Assembly (NCBI GenBank): GCA_018873245.2
Contig: JAEMBT020000003.1
Location: 9,629,843 to 9,693,842 of the forward strand
Reading direction: 5' to 3'
DNA from: Archegozetes longisetosus
Taxonomy: Eukaryota; Arthropoda; Arachnida; Sarcoptiformes; Trhypochthoniidae
DNA: 64,000 bases
Of the stretch, positions 9,692-25,200 are shown one piece after another. How positions within the stretch are numbered: position 1 is the first letter of the stretch; each line of letters starts with the position of its first letter. Below the pieces are notes generated by a model. It was not told the DNA's origin and ran no database searches. It saw nothing but the letters and a program-made list of their open reading frames with translations. The position numbers and the translations under genes were made by a program.

Positions 9692-12600
9692 AAGATCTTT
9701 TTGTCAAAACGATGTCTTTGAGTGTCGTTTAATAACAGATTAATGGTTGACTTGGTTTATGTCGAACTATCTTTCTATCAAAGTATATAATAATGTGCTG
9801 AAAACACGATTGGCACAATTCGCTTCAAACAAAAGTACAAAACATAATGATTATTATCAGAAATAAGGCAACTCTTATTATTAATCCCTGAAAGCTTATT
9901 TTCAAATTTGTTGCTTTCAATGAAAATTACTAATTTGTGCATATTCTTAAACACAGTTATTCTATCACTTAAATGTTGTCAATTATTGGTTTAATAGAAG
10001 TCTAAAAAATAAGGTAATTTTCCAATAAAATCTACGTACACGCGAATAACTTCGCCATCAATTGATTAATTGATTATCAATAAAGCATTTAAACTAATCA
10101 ATTGATATCTAATCGTAAATTCGATCGATAAGAGAGTCTAAACTGTCGATCAATCTGTAATAAGTGAAGAGTCTTTTAGTTTTGTTGAGACAGAGAACTA
10201 GTAAATAAGAAGTTATGCAAAATCACAGCCCGAATAAAGTTTATGGTTATAGTATTTGGTAATGATTGATGTTTACCACAAGCATCAATCATATTAGTTG
10301 AGACTGTGGTAACTGTTATACATCAGACGACAATTTATGACCATAATATGCCATTAAACGACGCCAATGGATATTAGAGTATAAGAGAATAATAATAGTC
10401 AATGAAAAGAATGAAGGCCTACATCAAAAATCGTATACTTTTCATACTTTCAGGGCTAATACACTTTCACTTAGGGTTAAGATATTTCATATTTTTGTGG
10501 ACTTCACATTCAATAGATTTTCGGTTCAATGAATTGGCGTTCAATGTATTGGTGTAATTTAATGCCAATTTCGACTAAAAGTATCACTCATTGTGTGCAG
10601 CTCGAGTGCCATCCTCATGTCTTTCATTACGTAATTTTTTTTCGATGACATGGCATTTATTTTTTATGGGTTTAATGATAGGAAAAATGGCAAATTATGT
10701 CCTCTACTTCTATTTTGAAGCTCGATGTTTCGTGTCAGTGATGGACAATGTTCGAGTTTCAGGCGCCTGGTGACTGGCAAAAGCGCGAGCGTGCAAAACT
10801 TAGACTGCTTAACTGAAGCACTTGTTTCAAAAACGTGATAAGTCATAAAATTTCGGAAATTGCGATAAACTCATTCCTATGCATTTTCGGCTAAAGAGTT
10901 AAATGAAATATTATTTAGATTGAAAAAGGCTTAAACCCCATAGAAAACTACATTCAGTTTGATTTTACTATCGTAAATGTATAATTCTACATTCACTTTT
11001 TCCCGTTTTTTTCAAAAACACACTGCTAGGAATTATTACGATTTGGAAATGAGCACTTCAACTGTGCACCAATTTTTTGTGAAATTTCTGATTAATGAAT
11101 TTTAATTGATCAACCGTTAATTATTTCCATAAGATGGAGCCTTGTATGGTGATTAAAAATATAATTCCTCAATTCAAATCAGGTTGAATAGTTCAGGCTG
11201 AAAATTTTGATAAACTTTAAATCAAATCTTACGCGTAAATAGGCATAAAGTAATGCTTGATACCCAAGCGTGAGCTCGAGTGCGAATTTGAGTTTCAAAA
11301 TTTATCCAAGTGGGAGCACGAACCTATCTGTCACTCCTATCATAGCTATTTATAAGATAGGATCATTTTTGGATTAAGTATTACTGATAGTTAAAATCAA
11401 TGTTCAAACATGAGGCATATCATCATATAAATTCGATGTCAATTGAAATTCTTTACAAAAGGATGTCATCGATGAATAATAGTCTGATTAAATGATATTT
11501 ATATCTAATGGTGTGCGAAATCCCAGCTCAGCCTAAAATAGTCAAGTGGAGAATGGATAAAATGTTGTGACAGAGTATTTTTGTGAATCGCGCTCATTCA
11601 TAACAATTCGTGAGCTATTTTTAGATTCAGCTGAGAAGTTATGTCAAAATATGATAACTTATTCAGACTTGAGTGTGAATGTGATTTACAACAATACTAA
11701 TTGAAAACTAGAATAAAATTGAATAATCATTATATCCTATGGACTTGAGAGCTAAGGCTAGCCCTAACTTTGAATTGTTGAATAATTGAAGTTAGAATTA
11801 GATAAATCTTACTCAACTTCTGATGGAAGCTTAATCTGGAACAATGCTTCTTATAAATAATTTCGAGAACTGTAGTGTTACTTATGCGGGCAAATGCGGG
11901 CTGATAAATATTTGTATACATACATGATTGTGAGTCAATAACACATAAGATACAGAAGATTTTGAGCCTAATACCAGCTAACATGAGAATTAGTTACCAT
12001 AAGCTGTGTTCGTTTAAGTATTTAAATACAGTATATATGAAAACTATAATCACAATCATAAAAATTTCAAATAGAGACTCAAATCAAATCTATTAAATGA
12101 TTGAAAAGCATTCAAAATCAATTAATTTTCGGAATCATAAAGCATGCTATTATGAAATTTAATCTTTCTTAATGTTAATGAGTTTTGTGTTATTATAACT
12201 TTTCAGTTGAGCTACATGTGAATTTTAGAGAAAGATTTTCAAGTTGTTAACTTGGCCTAAACTTGCAAGAATAAAAAGAACTAATAAAGGATTCAGTAGT
12301 GAGTTATAGTTTACATAAATCTTTAAATATATTTTTTCTTTCAAGTTTTTTCTCTTTTTGTTTATTCAGTACTTCTACTGAATAAATGCTAAAAATTGAA
12401 ACCATTTTATTTATTCTGTAGTGAATAAATTGCTGTTTTCGCTCGGTTCACAAATTCTTAAATTCCAATCATTCTAATGCTTACATAAGATAAGTCAATA
12501 CCAAAGAACTTTGAAGTAGACTTCAATTTTTGAGTTATCAGGATTCATTAAAAGTCAAAGAGAAAATAAACTCTGAAAAATTTACTCAAAATTTGATTAA

Positions 12601-15600
12601 GTCAATAAAAATTGCGACGTTTCTCTAGGAAATAGTAGAATTTCGTTAATTATCCAGAATATCCTCTGCTAGTATACAGTGTTGGAAATAGTTTTTAGCT
12701 AAAAAGCATCGATTTTCTAAGAGATGATGAGATTAATAAGAGATAGAATAGCGTAACGACAAACAGAATGAACCGTGAAATTCAATGAAACTTTGGATTA
12801 ATGAAAAAAGTCGCGACACTAAAAAAAAGTCTAATGCTTCATAAAATGTAATTTATTGAATCTCTTATTGCAAAAATACCAGTAGTTTCTCAATCGATAT
12901 ATTAGAGACAATTTTTGCTAGTTTTCAAAGTTATTAAGACTTTAAGGATAGAAATTGATGGAAAACATGTTTTAAATTGAATCAAAACATCGTTAGATTG
13001 TCATTGATGTCAGAATTTCTGATTCATTCGTTCAACACTTGATAAGTAGTTTAAAATTATTTTTAAAATTTCGTTCAAAATTTTCGAAATATCTTGGAAA
13101 TATTGGAAATCTTCGAAATATCTATTTATATAAATAGATATAAATAGATATTAAAATTAGTTTTATAGACAGAATATTAAATGGATGGAAGTATTGAAGT
13201 AAAATTTAGTTATCAGTGTTGAAAACTAGGATTATTAACATTGGATACCTACAGACAATTGAATTAATATAGTTCGCAGACAAGAAGAAGTCGTAGTCTA
13301 TTACACAATTGACTGCTGTATATAAAAGAAGTGTTTTATCGCATGGATTCATTTGATATGAATTCCCATCTCTTCACATCCCATCACATCTCAGGCTCTC
13401 TCGAAAGAAAATATCGCGAAGAAAAAGTAAAAAAGAAGAGGAAAAATCGGGGAAATAGTGCTCTCAATATGAAAAATGTGTCGACACATCATAACTTGAA
13501 ACCATGATTATAGCCATCAACACAGACTCATAGATATATAAAGCAAAAAGTACAGAGACCTAATCGCACCTCAACAATGATAGCTTCACTTTGTGATAGG
13601 GTTGCCAGCTCTGGAAAATTCAAAATGAAAAAAATTTTCAAGGAGAACTGTATTACGAAATTCATAGTTGTAAACTGCAGATTCTTCACAAACCTGAATA
13701 TTCCTGTTATTTTATGCTCGCAGCGTGGAAGCCTGAATATCTGGATATCACTATAAATCTAGAAAGACAAATAAAATTCGAATAAGTTGGGAAAATTTAT
13801 AATTATTAACTTTTAATTTCATAATCTTTATCAGAAAATATGTGGTTTACATCAAATTTATGCCCTCTTTCTGAGAAAGATATAAAAAGAAGATGAAAAG
13901 TCTGAAAAATGTCAACAAATTTAGGAGTCTGTTGTCCAATCTGGAAAGTGTGGCACCCGCATTTGGTGATCTCTTCTCGCGAAGACTGAAATTATATTAG
14001 GAGTCTGTTTATTGATTACAATCAAATATGTGATGATATGTGATGTCATTTTTACTGAACTTATCAAACTTATATAGCGTGTGAGCAAACTCCTAGTTAC
14101 GAGAACAGAATTTTTTTCAGTATAATAATAGCTGGTGTATAGAGAATAAATTGGTTGAAAAAACTTTTTTATCTAATTCAATTGCTCTTTCGAAACAAAG
14201 ATTTCATGCATTACAAAAGTCAACATCCTTAAGTCAATATTGTTTTCAAAGTTTATACCAAAACAATTTGCTTAATCCTATCAAAAAGTTCAATACTATT
14301 TTATATTGTTGACAAATTTTCTGAATGAGATCTTTGGTTCAATAAACCTTGCTGTAAGCATAGACTCTTTTAGTTATATGGTCTAATCGCTAATCAATTC
14401 AATTACTACTTATTGTATTAATATAACCTTTGAATATTTAATTTTAAGTATGGAGTCAATAAAGCTCTTAGTTTGTTTTAGCTTGCTTTTAACTGTTGCT
14501 TATCATTCGGTTATGTTTTCAATCAATTTTCAACTATAAATTTTTGGCCATAAACACAAAGTAGTTCAAGTGCTGGTTTTGGAAAAATTATTGATTCATA
14601 CTCTAGAAATGAATACTGTTCTACACACAACGTTTGTCGCGTTCGTGGATTCCTAGCTCTTCAAGTGAATAAATTTGAAATCTGAACTTCTAAAAAGACA
14701 TTTGAAATGTTTTTAAAAAGTACTTAACGCAAGGCGATTTAAAGAGAAAGCTGATTAAAGCTTAGGAAAAGATGTCATTTTTGAATAAAATAAATTAAGT
14801 AATTAAATAAATTGAGGAATTAATGCAAATAATGTTGAATCATTTGACGAAAAACTCGGCACACCTTATATAATCTGAAGAGCTTCGAGATTATCGTTAC
14901 TAGACTAGTGCTTTTTGGATTTGATATTAAAAGCCAAATATAGCAAGTTATCAATCAAATAATTTAAGCAATTATTTCACTATTTATTTTTGATAAGAAT
15001 AAAGTTGTGCCACTATTACTGATCTCGTGAATCCCAACCATTACTCATAAAGTGAGAAAATGTTTCACTTTTATGGAGTCCAATTTGCAGTTATATCTTG
15101 GCTTTAAAAATAAGCTCATATTCTTCTGAATAAATCATATTAAATACGCTTTTGGAGATTTTATACGCGTGAAAATATATGAAAATCTTTTTCAGAGTCT
15201 ATACAAATATTATTGGCAAAATCGATTTGTGTGCCACTTTAAAAATCTTTAATCTTTCTCTCAAACAAACTAACACAACTATGTCCTAAAACTTAATCCG
15301 ATTTTTCAAATTTTCATTTCTTCCTTCAATATTCTTCAGTAATCACTGGCAACGTAATGGTTTCCTATAGTTGAGTAAGTTTGGTCTCATCTCAATAAAA
15401 AATATTATACAAATTCATCAAAGGATATATCAGAGGAAACTTGCATTTGATACATGTTTTTCAACTTTCAAAACAATTAATAACTGTCTATCTTAATAAA
15501 AGAAAGTGAACTAAAAATAAAAGCGAAAAAATAAGAAATTAATGCTATAGTTCTGAGAGTGATCCAAAAAAAATTAGAGAAATGAAAGCATATTTTCATA

Positions 15601-15989
15601 AATAATGAAATATTAAGTGATACACAAAACCGCATACTTTGCTATCCACGTATCAAATAATAATATGCGGAATGCGTTTATTTGAAAGTACTCACGTATA
15701 GATAGCTTTCTGGGTACTTAAAAAGGCAGAGAGAATACAATTCATCATTCGATTAATTATTATTGTAATATGAATAGATAAATCAGGATATGAATCATTT
15801 TTTAAGTAGCTTTTCAGAGGATTCACTGTTTAATATAATGAAAGTACTGTTTGCTAGACTGAAAGACTAGTTATCCGCCAATTAGTGTTACGTATCCATT
15901 AGTTTTTGGGATAATATTAAGATAATTATTCATAATTAATATTAGATAAAAGAGGAGTTTTTGGCATAGAAGTTTTGATCATGTGGAAG

Positions 15990-16248
15990 CAGTAGCGAAG
16001 CTAGTAGAGTCCAAGATTCATGAACCCTCTCCTTAATTGAAACCTTTCGCTAACTTCACCTAAAAAGTGGTACATTTTTAACGTGAAACTCTACTAATTA
16101 GTTGTAACGATTTCTACAAAGTAAAGTAAAAATAGATTATAGCTCAAGTCTAAAACTATTACAGGATGGATTTTAATCAAAAAGTATAAATTTAATCAAA
16201 ATCAATGTGGTCTGTGACCCCACTTGAAATTTGTTGGCTTCGCCACTG
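15990..16248. mobile_element. hAT-like non-autonomous element (MITE)
   Basis: The left end reads CAGTAGCGAAGCTAG and the right end, reverse-complemented, reads CAGTGGCGAAGCCAAC. These inverted termini match the CAGTGGCG-type ends common in hAT-superfamily elements. The interior of about 230 bp has no coding frame. The 8-bp flanks (TGTGGAAG and TGCTAGAG) agree at only about half the positions, so the target duplication has decayed or the boundary is slightly off. Confidence 0.6.
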
Positions 16249-18015
16249 TGCTAGAGTAGAAATCGGTTTGAGAGTGATGCTCGCCAACTCAATTCAGAGT
16301 TTTTTGAACTGTTTTTTAGAAAAACTGCATATCTGATGCGATAATTACTTATTACCTTCTAATTAGCTTAATTAGAAAATGACTGAAAAACCTATTATTG
16401 AGAGATATTAAGTGTCCAAGTCTGTTATCACATAATACTTATGCAGCTTATCTGTTGAGACAACTTGTATGGTATGGTTTTGCGTAATCACTGTCTGCTT
16501 CTTTAGGAGAAAGTGATTAAAGTTTTGTTTTTCTGTGATTTTTATTTATTGTTGGCATCAAATTTTCAGTTTCAGCAGTCATTAATCTTGAGGGTAAATT
16601 ATTTTTATAACACTTAGCGCAATCCAGAACTTAATTACTTATAACTAGCAAATAAAACTTATTTTAGAGCCTTTTAGAACTCAAACAACTCGCTATAGCC
16701 CTCTATTGCAGTTCGAAAACACTCCTAAAACTCACAAATCAATTCCTGTTTGATCGCATCTACTAAAATATGAACAAACCTAGAATTTAACTTTGATTGA
16801 TAGCTCTGATCAATAATTTGTGATTGACTGAAATGAAATATGTTGAGAGAGATGAAAAAATGAATGACTGAATAATTTTATTTGTTTAGGCAAAACATAC
16901 AACATACAATACATCATCTTTTGAAAGATGAATATCTGCTTATTCTGAGACCTAAGATTATTCCCTTATTTGTTCCTATAATAAATTCTTAGCCTAAAAA
17001 CATATCAAATATTGATTTACGCTCTAGTTTATGATTCGATAAGATTCATATTATTTTCCAATACTAGCTCTCATTTTTCATTCATCTAAATTCTATTACT
17101 TATGTTAAAAATAATATTCAATAAAGTGTTGATAGATTTAGGATAGATTTAGGGAACTGTTTCATAAGATTTACGACAGAACAAATTAGAAGGCAACTGC
17201 AAGTAGTAGGATATTAGAAGTTAAGTTAAGCAAAAGATAGAGGAAAGCAAATGCAAGAGGAATAAGTATTATGTCTCATGTCTTATAAATGTGACATGAG
17301 ACATTCCAATTTCAGTCTCTACTAGATTCAAACAACTTCTGATCCAAATCATATTTGATGGACACTCAATATCCCCCAAAGCTACTTATGTCCAAACTCT
17401 AACTCTACTCTATATCTACTCTATCAAAATCTTGTTTTATTGGCAAAAATTTTGTTATCGAAAAGTTACTCGACTTCCAAAAAGTTGATGAAATTTAGAA
17501 AAGTTCTAAAAATACTATTCTCGAGTTTCAATCAATGTCTTATTAATGACACTGATACCAAATACAGGTTTGCATATTTTACTATCTCTTACTCAAAGTT
17601 TAGCTCAAATTTTCAACCAAAAACAATGAGATATGGGAAGAAATGTTGAAGTTAAAACTTATTTAGTTTGATTATCTGAAGCGAAAAGTTGAAATGTCAA
17701 TCAAAATTGCTATTCTATGTTATGGTAAGTTAATTATAATTGCAATCAACCACTTACTAGTAGTATATTTCTAAAGACGCGCTGCAGGATATCAACAATA
17801 TTAGCAAAAATATAAAATATTAAGTATAAGATTTCAAACTGCGTTCACGCTTTGCTTTAATATTAATAATAGCCGAAAGCAATTTAATTAACGCTCTTCC
17901 CGGCCACTGATTGAATCTAATCAATAAATTACCATTTTTTCGATCTATAAAATCACATAACACTTATTCATAAATATGAACCAAGATTGAAACTGCGATA
18001 ATAATCGTCAGCCTA

Positions 18016-18046
18016 TATTGAACATATTGAACATATTGAACATATT
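18016..18046. repeat. 9-bp tandem repeat (ATTGAACAT)n
   Basis: Three perfect copies of ATTGAACAT plus a partial fourth. No other feature is seen nearby. Confidence 0.9.
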
Positions 18047-19548
18047 TTCACTAATCTTTAGCATTAATGAAGAAAATATAGAATTGTTTTCATGATAGTA
18101 ATCCGTCGATCTGTCGAATTACCGGGCTTACTAATGATTATCGGGTATTAGGAGTAGTTTTTGTTTAGCATTAATGCCGGAAGTGTTTTGTCATCATAAC
18201 ATGAATTGTTATCTGTTTTTCTCTAGTCGTTCTCTTCTTTTTAATATAACTAATATATAAACTAATCCAACAGATATTGTACTGATATTAGTACATCAAG
18301 TATTGTTTGCGCAACACACACACTATTATTGATCCGAAAGTAAGATTAGGCTTCAGTGAAAAAGGATGTGATCTCCCATTTCTTCTATTAATACTGTAAT
18401 ATAGCTTATAATATGACTTATTTATTGTGTAATCTGTTTAAATAATACTATAATTGGATAGTTTTTTTCTTATTGCAACTCACAATTTGCTTCAAAATTA
18501 ACTTCAGTATTGATTATATTGTTTCAATTGTTTAGGTAGAATGTGATCAACTTAAATTTTCATTGTTAGACAAAAGTTACTTCACTCTAATGGACAGTAA
18601 GAGTTATGCACATCAGCGACAACTCAATTCACAAAAGCATTAAGCATTGTATGCATAATATAGTTTTGATGTTATGGCTAGAGTTTCTAGGTTTAGACTT
18701 ATGTGCATTAATTTTAGTGGTCAGTCAATATTTGGTTGTATGCGAAGAGCGAAGCGATTGAATAAAGCGGAGACAGTTTTATATGATGTTGTTTAGTGGT
18801 TATAACAACAATAGTGTACTGGTTTACATGTTAAGTGCCATTGAGTAATATAGAGTTTAGGCTTTCTATTATGTAAACTTTTTATGGATCAAACTAAGAC
18901 ACTTCTGCAAACTTTGCCCAAAGGCTCAAACTCTAGATGTTTGGCGCTGTTTAGTTTTGTTTATTTCACTACAATCATTTTGATACAAACTTATTTGCAC
19001 GAAAACACGAACAAATACTTGTTAGATATTGTTCATAAAGTTGACGTCGAATAAAACGAAACAATTAATAAACAGTCTAATAAATGAGAAATTACAGTGT
19101 ATTATTGACACATTTATAAGTGAGAATGTATTCATGAAAAGTAAACTTTCTGTTTGAGAAGTAATAATAGAGTTGAGAATGAGAAACATGCGTATAATTG
19201 TTTGACCATATTTTTCAAAGTCTAGTTAAAGCAGAACTGATTTTCCCAGTTATTTGGATACTGTATAAGATTAAAACAAAATTTATGCCTAAATCCTCAT
19301 TGAGAGAGTAGTTTTGCGCTCGGTCTAAAAGAAAATGTAATATTTTTTCATCCTTAAGATCAAGCCAAGTGTCTAATTCATGCTCTGCTGTTCGCTCGGC
19401 TGATCTGCAATTTATTAAAGGGTATCATGTAATGAGTGCGGCAGATTTATTAACTTTAGCAGTCATTATAAGTATGAAAGTGTACACAAGCATCTGACAA
19501 GTCAACTATACAACACTAGCTCTAAAAGAAGTGCTTTTTTGTTGCCTT

Positions 19549-19566
19549 TCTCTCTCTCTCTCTCTC
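19549..19566. repeat. (TC)n microsatellite
   Basis: Nine TC units between unrelated A+T-rich sequences. Confidence 0.9.
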
Positions 19567-20814
19567 AAAAACATTTCTCAACTGCAAAAAAGGTCATCAC
19601 AGAAAGAGTCGAAAACATACGTCCGACCAGTCGGCAATCTATGTTTGGGGTAGAGAGACATTAAAGTCGAACATTTTATTACTTTTCATATAATAGCCTT
19701 TTTAAAAAATGTTTGTTAGTTATATTAAATGAGATTTTTTATGATCATATAGATATGAGCTGACATGACTTCTTCCTGAGTGACTATTTATTTGTTTTGT
19801 GACTTTTCTCACTTATAGAGATTGTGATACTCTTTCTCGCGATAGGTAATGCTCTTTAGTCTAACTTTACAACAGAGTAAAAACTACAGACGTGTCCAAT
19901 CTTTCAAAAGTCTTATTTATCAAATACATAATTGCATTATTATAGGGAGAAAAACATAATACGATTAGTAGAGCTCGTGAATGATCTGTTGTCAAAACTA
20001 TGAGAACCCATAGCAATGATTGGACTATTTATTAAAATAATAGTTTCTCAAACAGACGCAGAATAAGGCATTAAAATAGGCATTAGTTTAATATTTTCTT
20101 TCCTTCATATATTACTTAATCACTCAATTCAGGTCTAATAGTAATCTTAAAACTCTATCTGTCTATTATATTAAGCATTTAATAATCATGTTTAAGACTA
20201 ACTTTTAAACTATCTATTCGAGTAATGACTTCCCTCTTGCGAAACAGGGCTCGAATTTGTTATCGAGGTTTTCGTTTTAAGCTTTTCTATGTGTTTTCTA
20301 TTGCTATTGTGCTCCCTAAATGACTTACTGTTTCTGTTTAACATCCATTCTTTTCTCTCTATTCAATTTACGGACTCATACACTTTGTAAATGATTTCTC
20401 TTCAAATTTAATAAGTTTTCAGTATAAAAACCAGTTCCTCGTTTTTTTTAAGTTACTGCTCACCAGAATTAACTATTTCATTCCATATATCACTTTAAAA
20501 CGACTGAAAAATAGCACAAAACTCTATTACCTACAATTTGAATCTAATTTTTTCATAAGGAATCTGTGAGTCCACGCTTTTATTGGAGTTATGTATAAAT
20601 AAAACATTTACTTTTCCGGTAATCTAATTGCACAACTTTTGTATATTCTCTTCAGGCAAAATAATTATTAAACCTATGCTTCTATTATTTCTATTATGTT
20701 TTATGACTAGATTTCTTTGATAGCAGAGCTGACAATTTGTCATTTTTACGACTTTTTAAATTTATGATTCAAGTTATAGATAGAAACCATTTTTGCTACT
20801 CTAATATGCTGTTA

Positions 20815-20947
20815 CAGTAGAGCCTGTTTAATTTGAACATTGAGTTAAGTGGTTTTTAAAAATCAGTAATAGTGTCCTCCTGTGGGATTTCAATATTGCA
20901 TTTTGAGAAGCACTTATATTAGAGTGAAAGTTAAAGAGGTTTTACTG
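20815..20947. mobile_element. pogo/Tc1-like MITE remnant
   Basis: The left end CAGTAGAGCCTGTTTAA and the reverse-complemented right end CAGTAAAACCTCTTTAA are imperfect inverted repeats. They resemble the CAGTA..ACCTC termini of pogo/Tigger-type Tc1-mariner elements. The element is about 133 bp with no coding capacity. A TA precedes the left end as expected; the right flank (CATA) does not start with TA, so the target duplication is imperfect. Confidence 0.5.
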
Positions 20948-23900
20948 CATATTGCTTTTATCATCTTAAAACTTGTTAATTTCAATTTGTCCGTGTCCTC
21001 AGGTATACTTAAAACTAGTATAATATATTATGCTCCAGCTTATTATTAGAATAATATTTAATTACTCAACTCAACAATTCACTCTATGATTAGAAAAAAT
21101 AGTACTCTCTATAGAGTTGTAAAATATTAATAACTCATATAATAATGTTTAGAATTAATGGCATCATTAAGATGGCTAAATATGAATTCTTCTTATACTC
21201 TCATATAATGAGGAAACTGTAAGGGAAAAAAAAGAATTCAATTGATCTAACATTTCTTATTAATGTTATTTGATTAAGAAAAGTTTGATAGTTTGTAACT
21301 GAAAACTATAATTTAAAATCAATAATTACAAAATGACTAGTTTGTATTGAGGATAAACAATTAAAAAGCAATCGTCAGATGTTTATTCATGAAATCTTCT
21401 CAATCAATAAAAGCGAATTTCATCAATGATAAAAGTTTCTAATTGTCTTATCATTAATTATACTACAAATTCAATTGGATTAACATTGAATTTATCAAAC
21501 AATTTATCAAATAAGGTCGACAGTTGTGCACATTTAGTCAAACATAGTTTAATTGGGTTGATTTCAAAATCTTTTCCAATAGTCAAATGTTGAGAAAGAT
21601 GTTGAGAAAGTGGCAGATTTTTACTCTCAACTTGATTAATGTTCATTCCTCGCGCATCTAATACTAGTAATTAGTTGAATAAATAGGATTTGATCACACA
21701 TTTAAATAACTATGCAGTTGAAAAATCAATTCTGAACCAAATCAATTCTGAACCCTTTCTCACAGTCAGACAAATGACTTCAATTCAATTGTAAAGAAAA
21801 CGATGAAATCATGGGTGAAAATGTTTGATCATCATTAACCTAGAATTGTTTGGGGATAACAAATAAGATAAAGTAGAAAAATTCAATGTGAGATTTATGG
21901 ACCATTTATGCAAATCGTGTCTATCAAAACGTTGTTTAGACCGACAGGTTGTAAGTGATTAAAAGCGTGTTTCAACTTTTCAACAATCATTTCATTTAGG
22001 CGTTACATCCAAACTACTTTTACAATAGTTTACAGAAGTTCTTTTAATGTTTTAAATAAATAAATCACCAGTCTATTTGATAAAACGCTTTTATTCCAAT
22101 GTTTCAAAATATTTTTTCAAACAAATCACATTTATTGTGGGCCAAAATTCGATTATATTTTACTCATTCATTTTAACAAAACAATTGAATGAGAACTTTA
22201 AAATCCTTAAGAATGCAACAATTTATTGATTAAATATTTGACATAAGCTGAAAAGAATTTAAATCCTCAGGATATGCAAACTGTAATTAATTAAATTATT
22301 TTAAATTGTATAAATCTGTTCCGAGTGTTAGTGAAGATCCCGTACAAAGGCAACTGTAATCAAGCTTTCAGATTTGATTACATACTATCAACATTCTCAT
22401 TATTCAAGTATTGATGAATTAATGATCTATCCGTGTAGAAGCAAAAATATGAGTTAACTTTTGAACGCGCATTCACCCAAAAAAAATCCAATGACCGTAA
22501 GGACGTTGAGCACCGACCTATAGCCATAGTTCAATTATTAAACTGAACATATAGTTGAAAGCCTGCACAGCGCTTAAGACCTCAAATAAGTTTTGTTTTC
22601 TATTGAGACGCAAACGTATGAAATTTAAAATTACGCATAAATATCATTAACTGTTAACGAAGTCAAGGCTTCAAAGGAGTATAAAATTAATAAGTTTTTC
22701 AAATAAATCGGATTCAATTGCAATTGAAGTAGAGATAAGCGAATGATTACTGCAATCAAATGATAGAATTAAATTAAATTTTTGATTAATACCTGTATTT
22801 TGTGTGTATACATATTTATAACTTGATCACGAAATCAAATATAATAAATGTCGGTATCAGAGCTTTCAGAGCTTTTTCAGCTCTATCATTACGTAATAGC
22901 CATGAATTTTTCATATTTACAAAGCTTGTAAATGACCTGCAATTGAAAACCAGAAAACCAGGAACATCCAGTTTTTCATCTTAAACGCATTAAACACCTC
23001 AACTCTCCGGAAGGTTTAATAATTGCTTAAATTGTCTTTAGATTACACACTTTTCATTCTTGTCAATAACTAATTCATTTCGGTTGCGAACATTTAGGAT
23101 TTCAAATACCAGTATTTGAGAAGTAATGTATTTTTGAAAAATTATCCAGAAATGAACTATTTGTTTATTTGACTTCAAATATTAAGTAGTTTAAACTTTT
23201 CCTAAAAGTTAGTGAGCGGTAAAACAAAATTTGTAATGAAAGAACCTCTAAATTAATTGCATGGCAAAGCTATTGAAGCAATAAATTAATCATAGCTCTA
23301 CACATAAATCAACACTTATGAAAATGTTTTTTTTCTTTTAATTATGTCTAAGACACGACATATTATTCATAATAATAAATGTTAATCGTTAGAAAAGTTG
23401 AAATATGATTAGCACATTTTTTAATTGATTCGTTAATAGATCATAAAACAAAAAAATTTCCTTATCTACCATCTAAGTAAGATTTAAACTAAATACCAAA
23501 CACTAAACAGAAGAAAAGTTCAAATTCTAATATAAATACAGTTGAAACGAGAAAATATATAGAGTGCTATTCAAAATCATACAGAAGTCAGTGAAGAAAA
23601 GGTAATGATAAGTATAACCAGTATTAATAAGATCATCAAATTAATCTGAGTTACAAATTGTTTAGACTGTATTTTCATTAACTGATGTGTAAAAAGTTCA
23701 GGTAATTCTCAACGTTAGCTCTATTTCTCATTAATGGTCAAAGACAAGCATCACTTATGGTTTAGTAATCGACAGTTTATCTCAATATAATTAACTTTAA
23801 GAGAACTCAATTTGAGAAACAAAACTGTCTGGCTTCAGACAATAGCTCTTTGCACGAAACCTTTTAACTTTGCGAACTTGACAACAATTTATTTTATTAG

Positions 23901-25200
23901 TGGTTTTTGTCTATTAGGCCTGAGATTATTTTTATTGCTGCTTTCAGATCTTTTCGATTGTTCCCAACCTCAAAGTCAACAAGAACATGAGATTTGTATT
24001 TATTCAAAACTTTAAGACTCTTTCAAATTTCCGATATTTATACCTGAATTTCAGCTAATACTCAACGAGTTTATTTGATTTGCGACACTATCTATGGTAG
24101 ATGAAATAGACTTAAATTCTGATGACATTCAAGTATACAAAGCTTTGTATAGTAAGAATAAATTTTATTCTTTCTTTTGAGAGTCAAATCTTACGACTTT
24201 TAACAATGAATTTAAAGAACAAAAGCAGGTTCAGATCATACTCATATTCAAGTCAAGCTAAGCTCTAAAAGCATTTAACAACTAGATCAAAGCATTTTGT
24301 GTAAAAGTGCTAAGATTCAATTTTTAAAGTACCGTTAATGAGCCAGATTTGAAATTACAGAACATCTGAACATTTTATAATGTTATTTTCTATGTAATGA
24401 GAAAAAAAATCTAACGATCTAGTAGTGAAAGTAGAAAAATCCAATAGTAGTAATTGTAATGATTTTGTTCAGAGTGAGCGTTGTTCACACTTTTAATCAA
24501 ATTAGGTTAGATTTGTGTGAAAAATGAATTATATTTGAAAACCTAAAGACAAGCAATTAAGGTTAAGGTTTGAGGAATTAATTGAACGATTCCGAGACAG
24601 TTCCGGGAATCTAATGGTAGGGATGATTAAGTTTGATTCAAACAAATTTTTACTATAAAATCACCTATACTAATACTATAAAATCAGAACTACCCGCACG
24701 TGTCAACAATTAATTATCTAAATTTGTTTTATTTATTTTTATGTCTATTTATGGTTTTATTTGATTTGCACAAAAAAGATAAACACAAACTTTGAGCTCA
24801 TCAATAAAAGCGATTGCAAACAAAAATGTTACTCAAAATATGAGCAAACATTCAGAGCATAAGTAGATTGAGAGTAGATTGAGTGATAAAATCAAATCAA
24901 ATCGCGGTCTGTTATTACTTCTCGCTTTAATTTCTCAATAGAAGTCAACTTTTTTATTATTACTTTCACTTCTGTCTACTGATCAACTATTTTAACGCTT
25001 CATTTTAGATAATCGACTTTCAAACTATTCATTTATCCGATCAATAGTTGGCTTCTTCTCAAACTCATTGTCTTAACTTATGATTGATTTTAAATTAAGA
25101 TATTTATGACTGAATCGTAACAACTTTTGACATCAGATTGTATTCAAATTCTAGATATTTCTGATTAATTGAATGAAAGCTTTTGAATATTTTAATTGAT

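Noticed and set aside
10755..10795. CpG-rich spot with CAGGCGCCTG palindrome as a promoter
   Set aside because: No gene starts nearby on either strand; kept only as a remark in the region entry.
18775..18835. tRNA-like TTTAGTGGTTATAACAAC stretch
   Set aside because: It resembles an A box but there is no B box at a suitable distance and no cloverleaf; likely chance.
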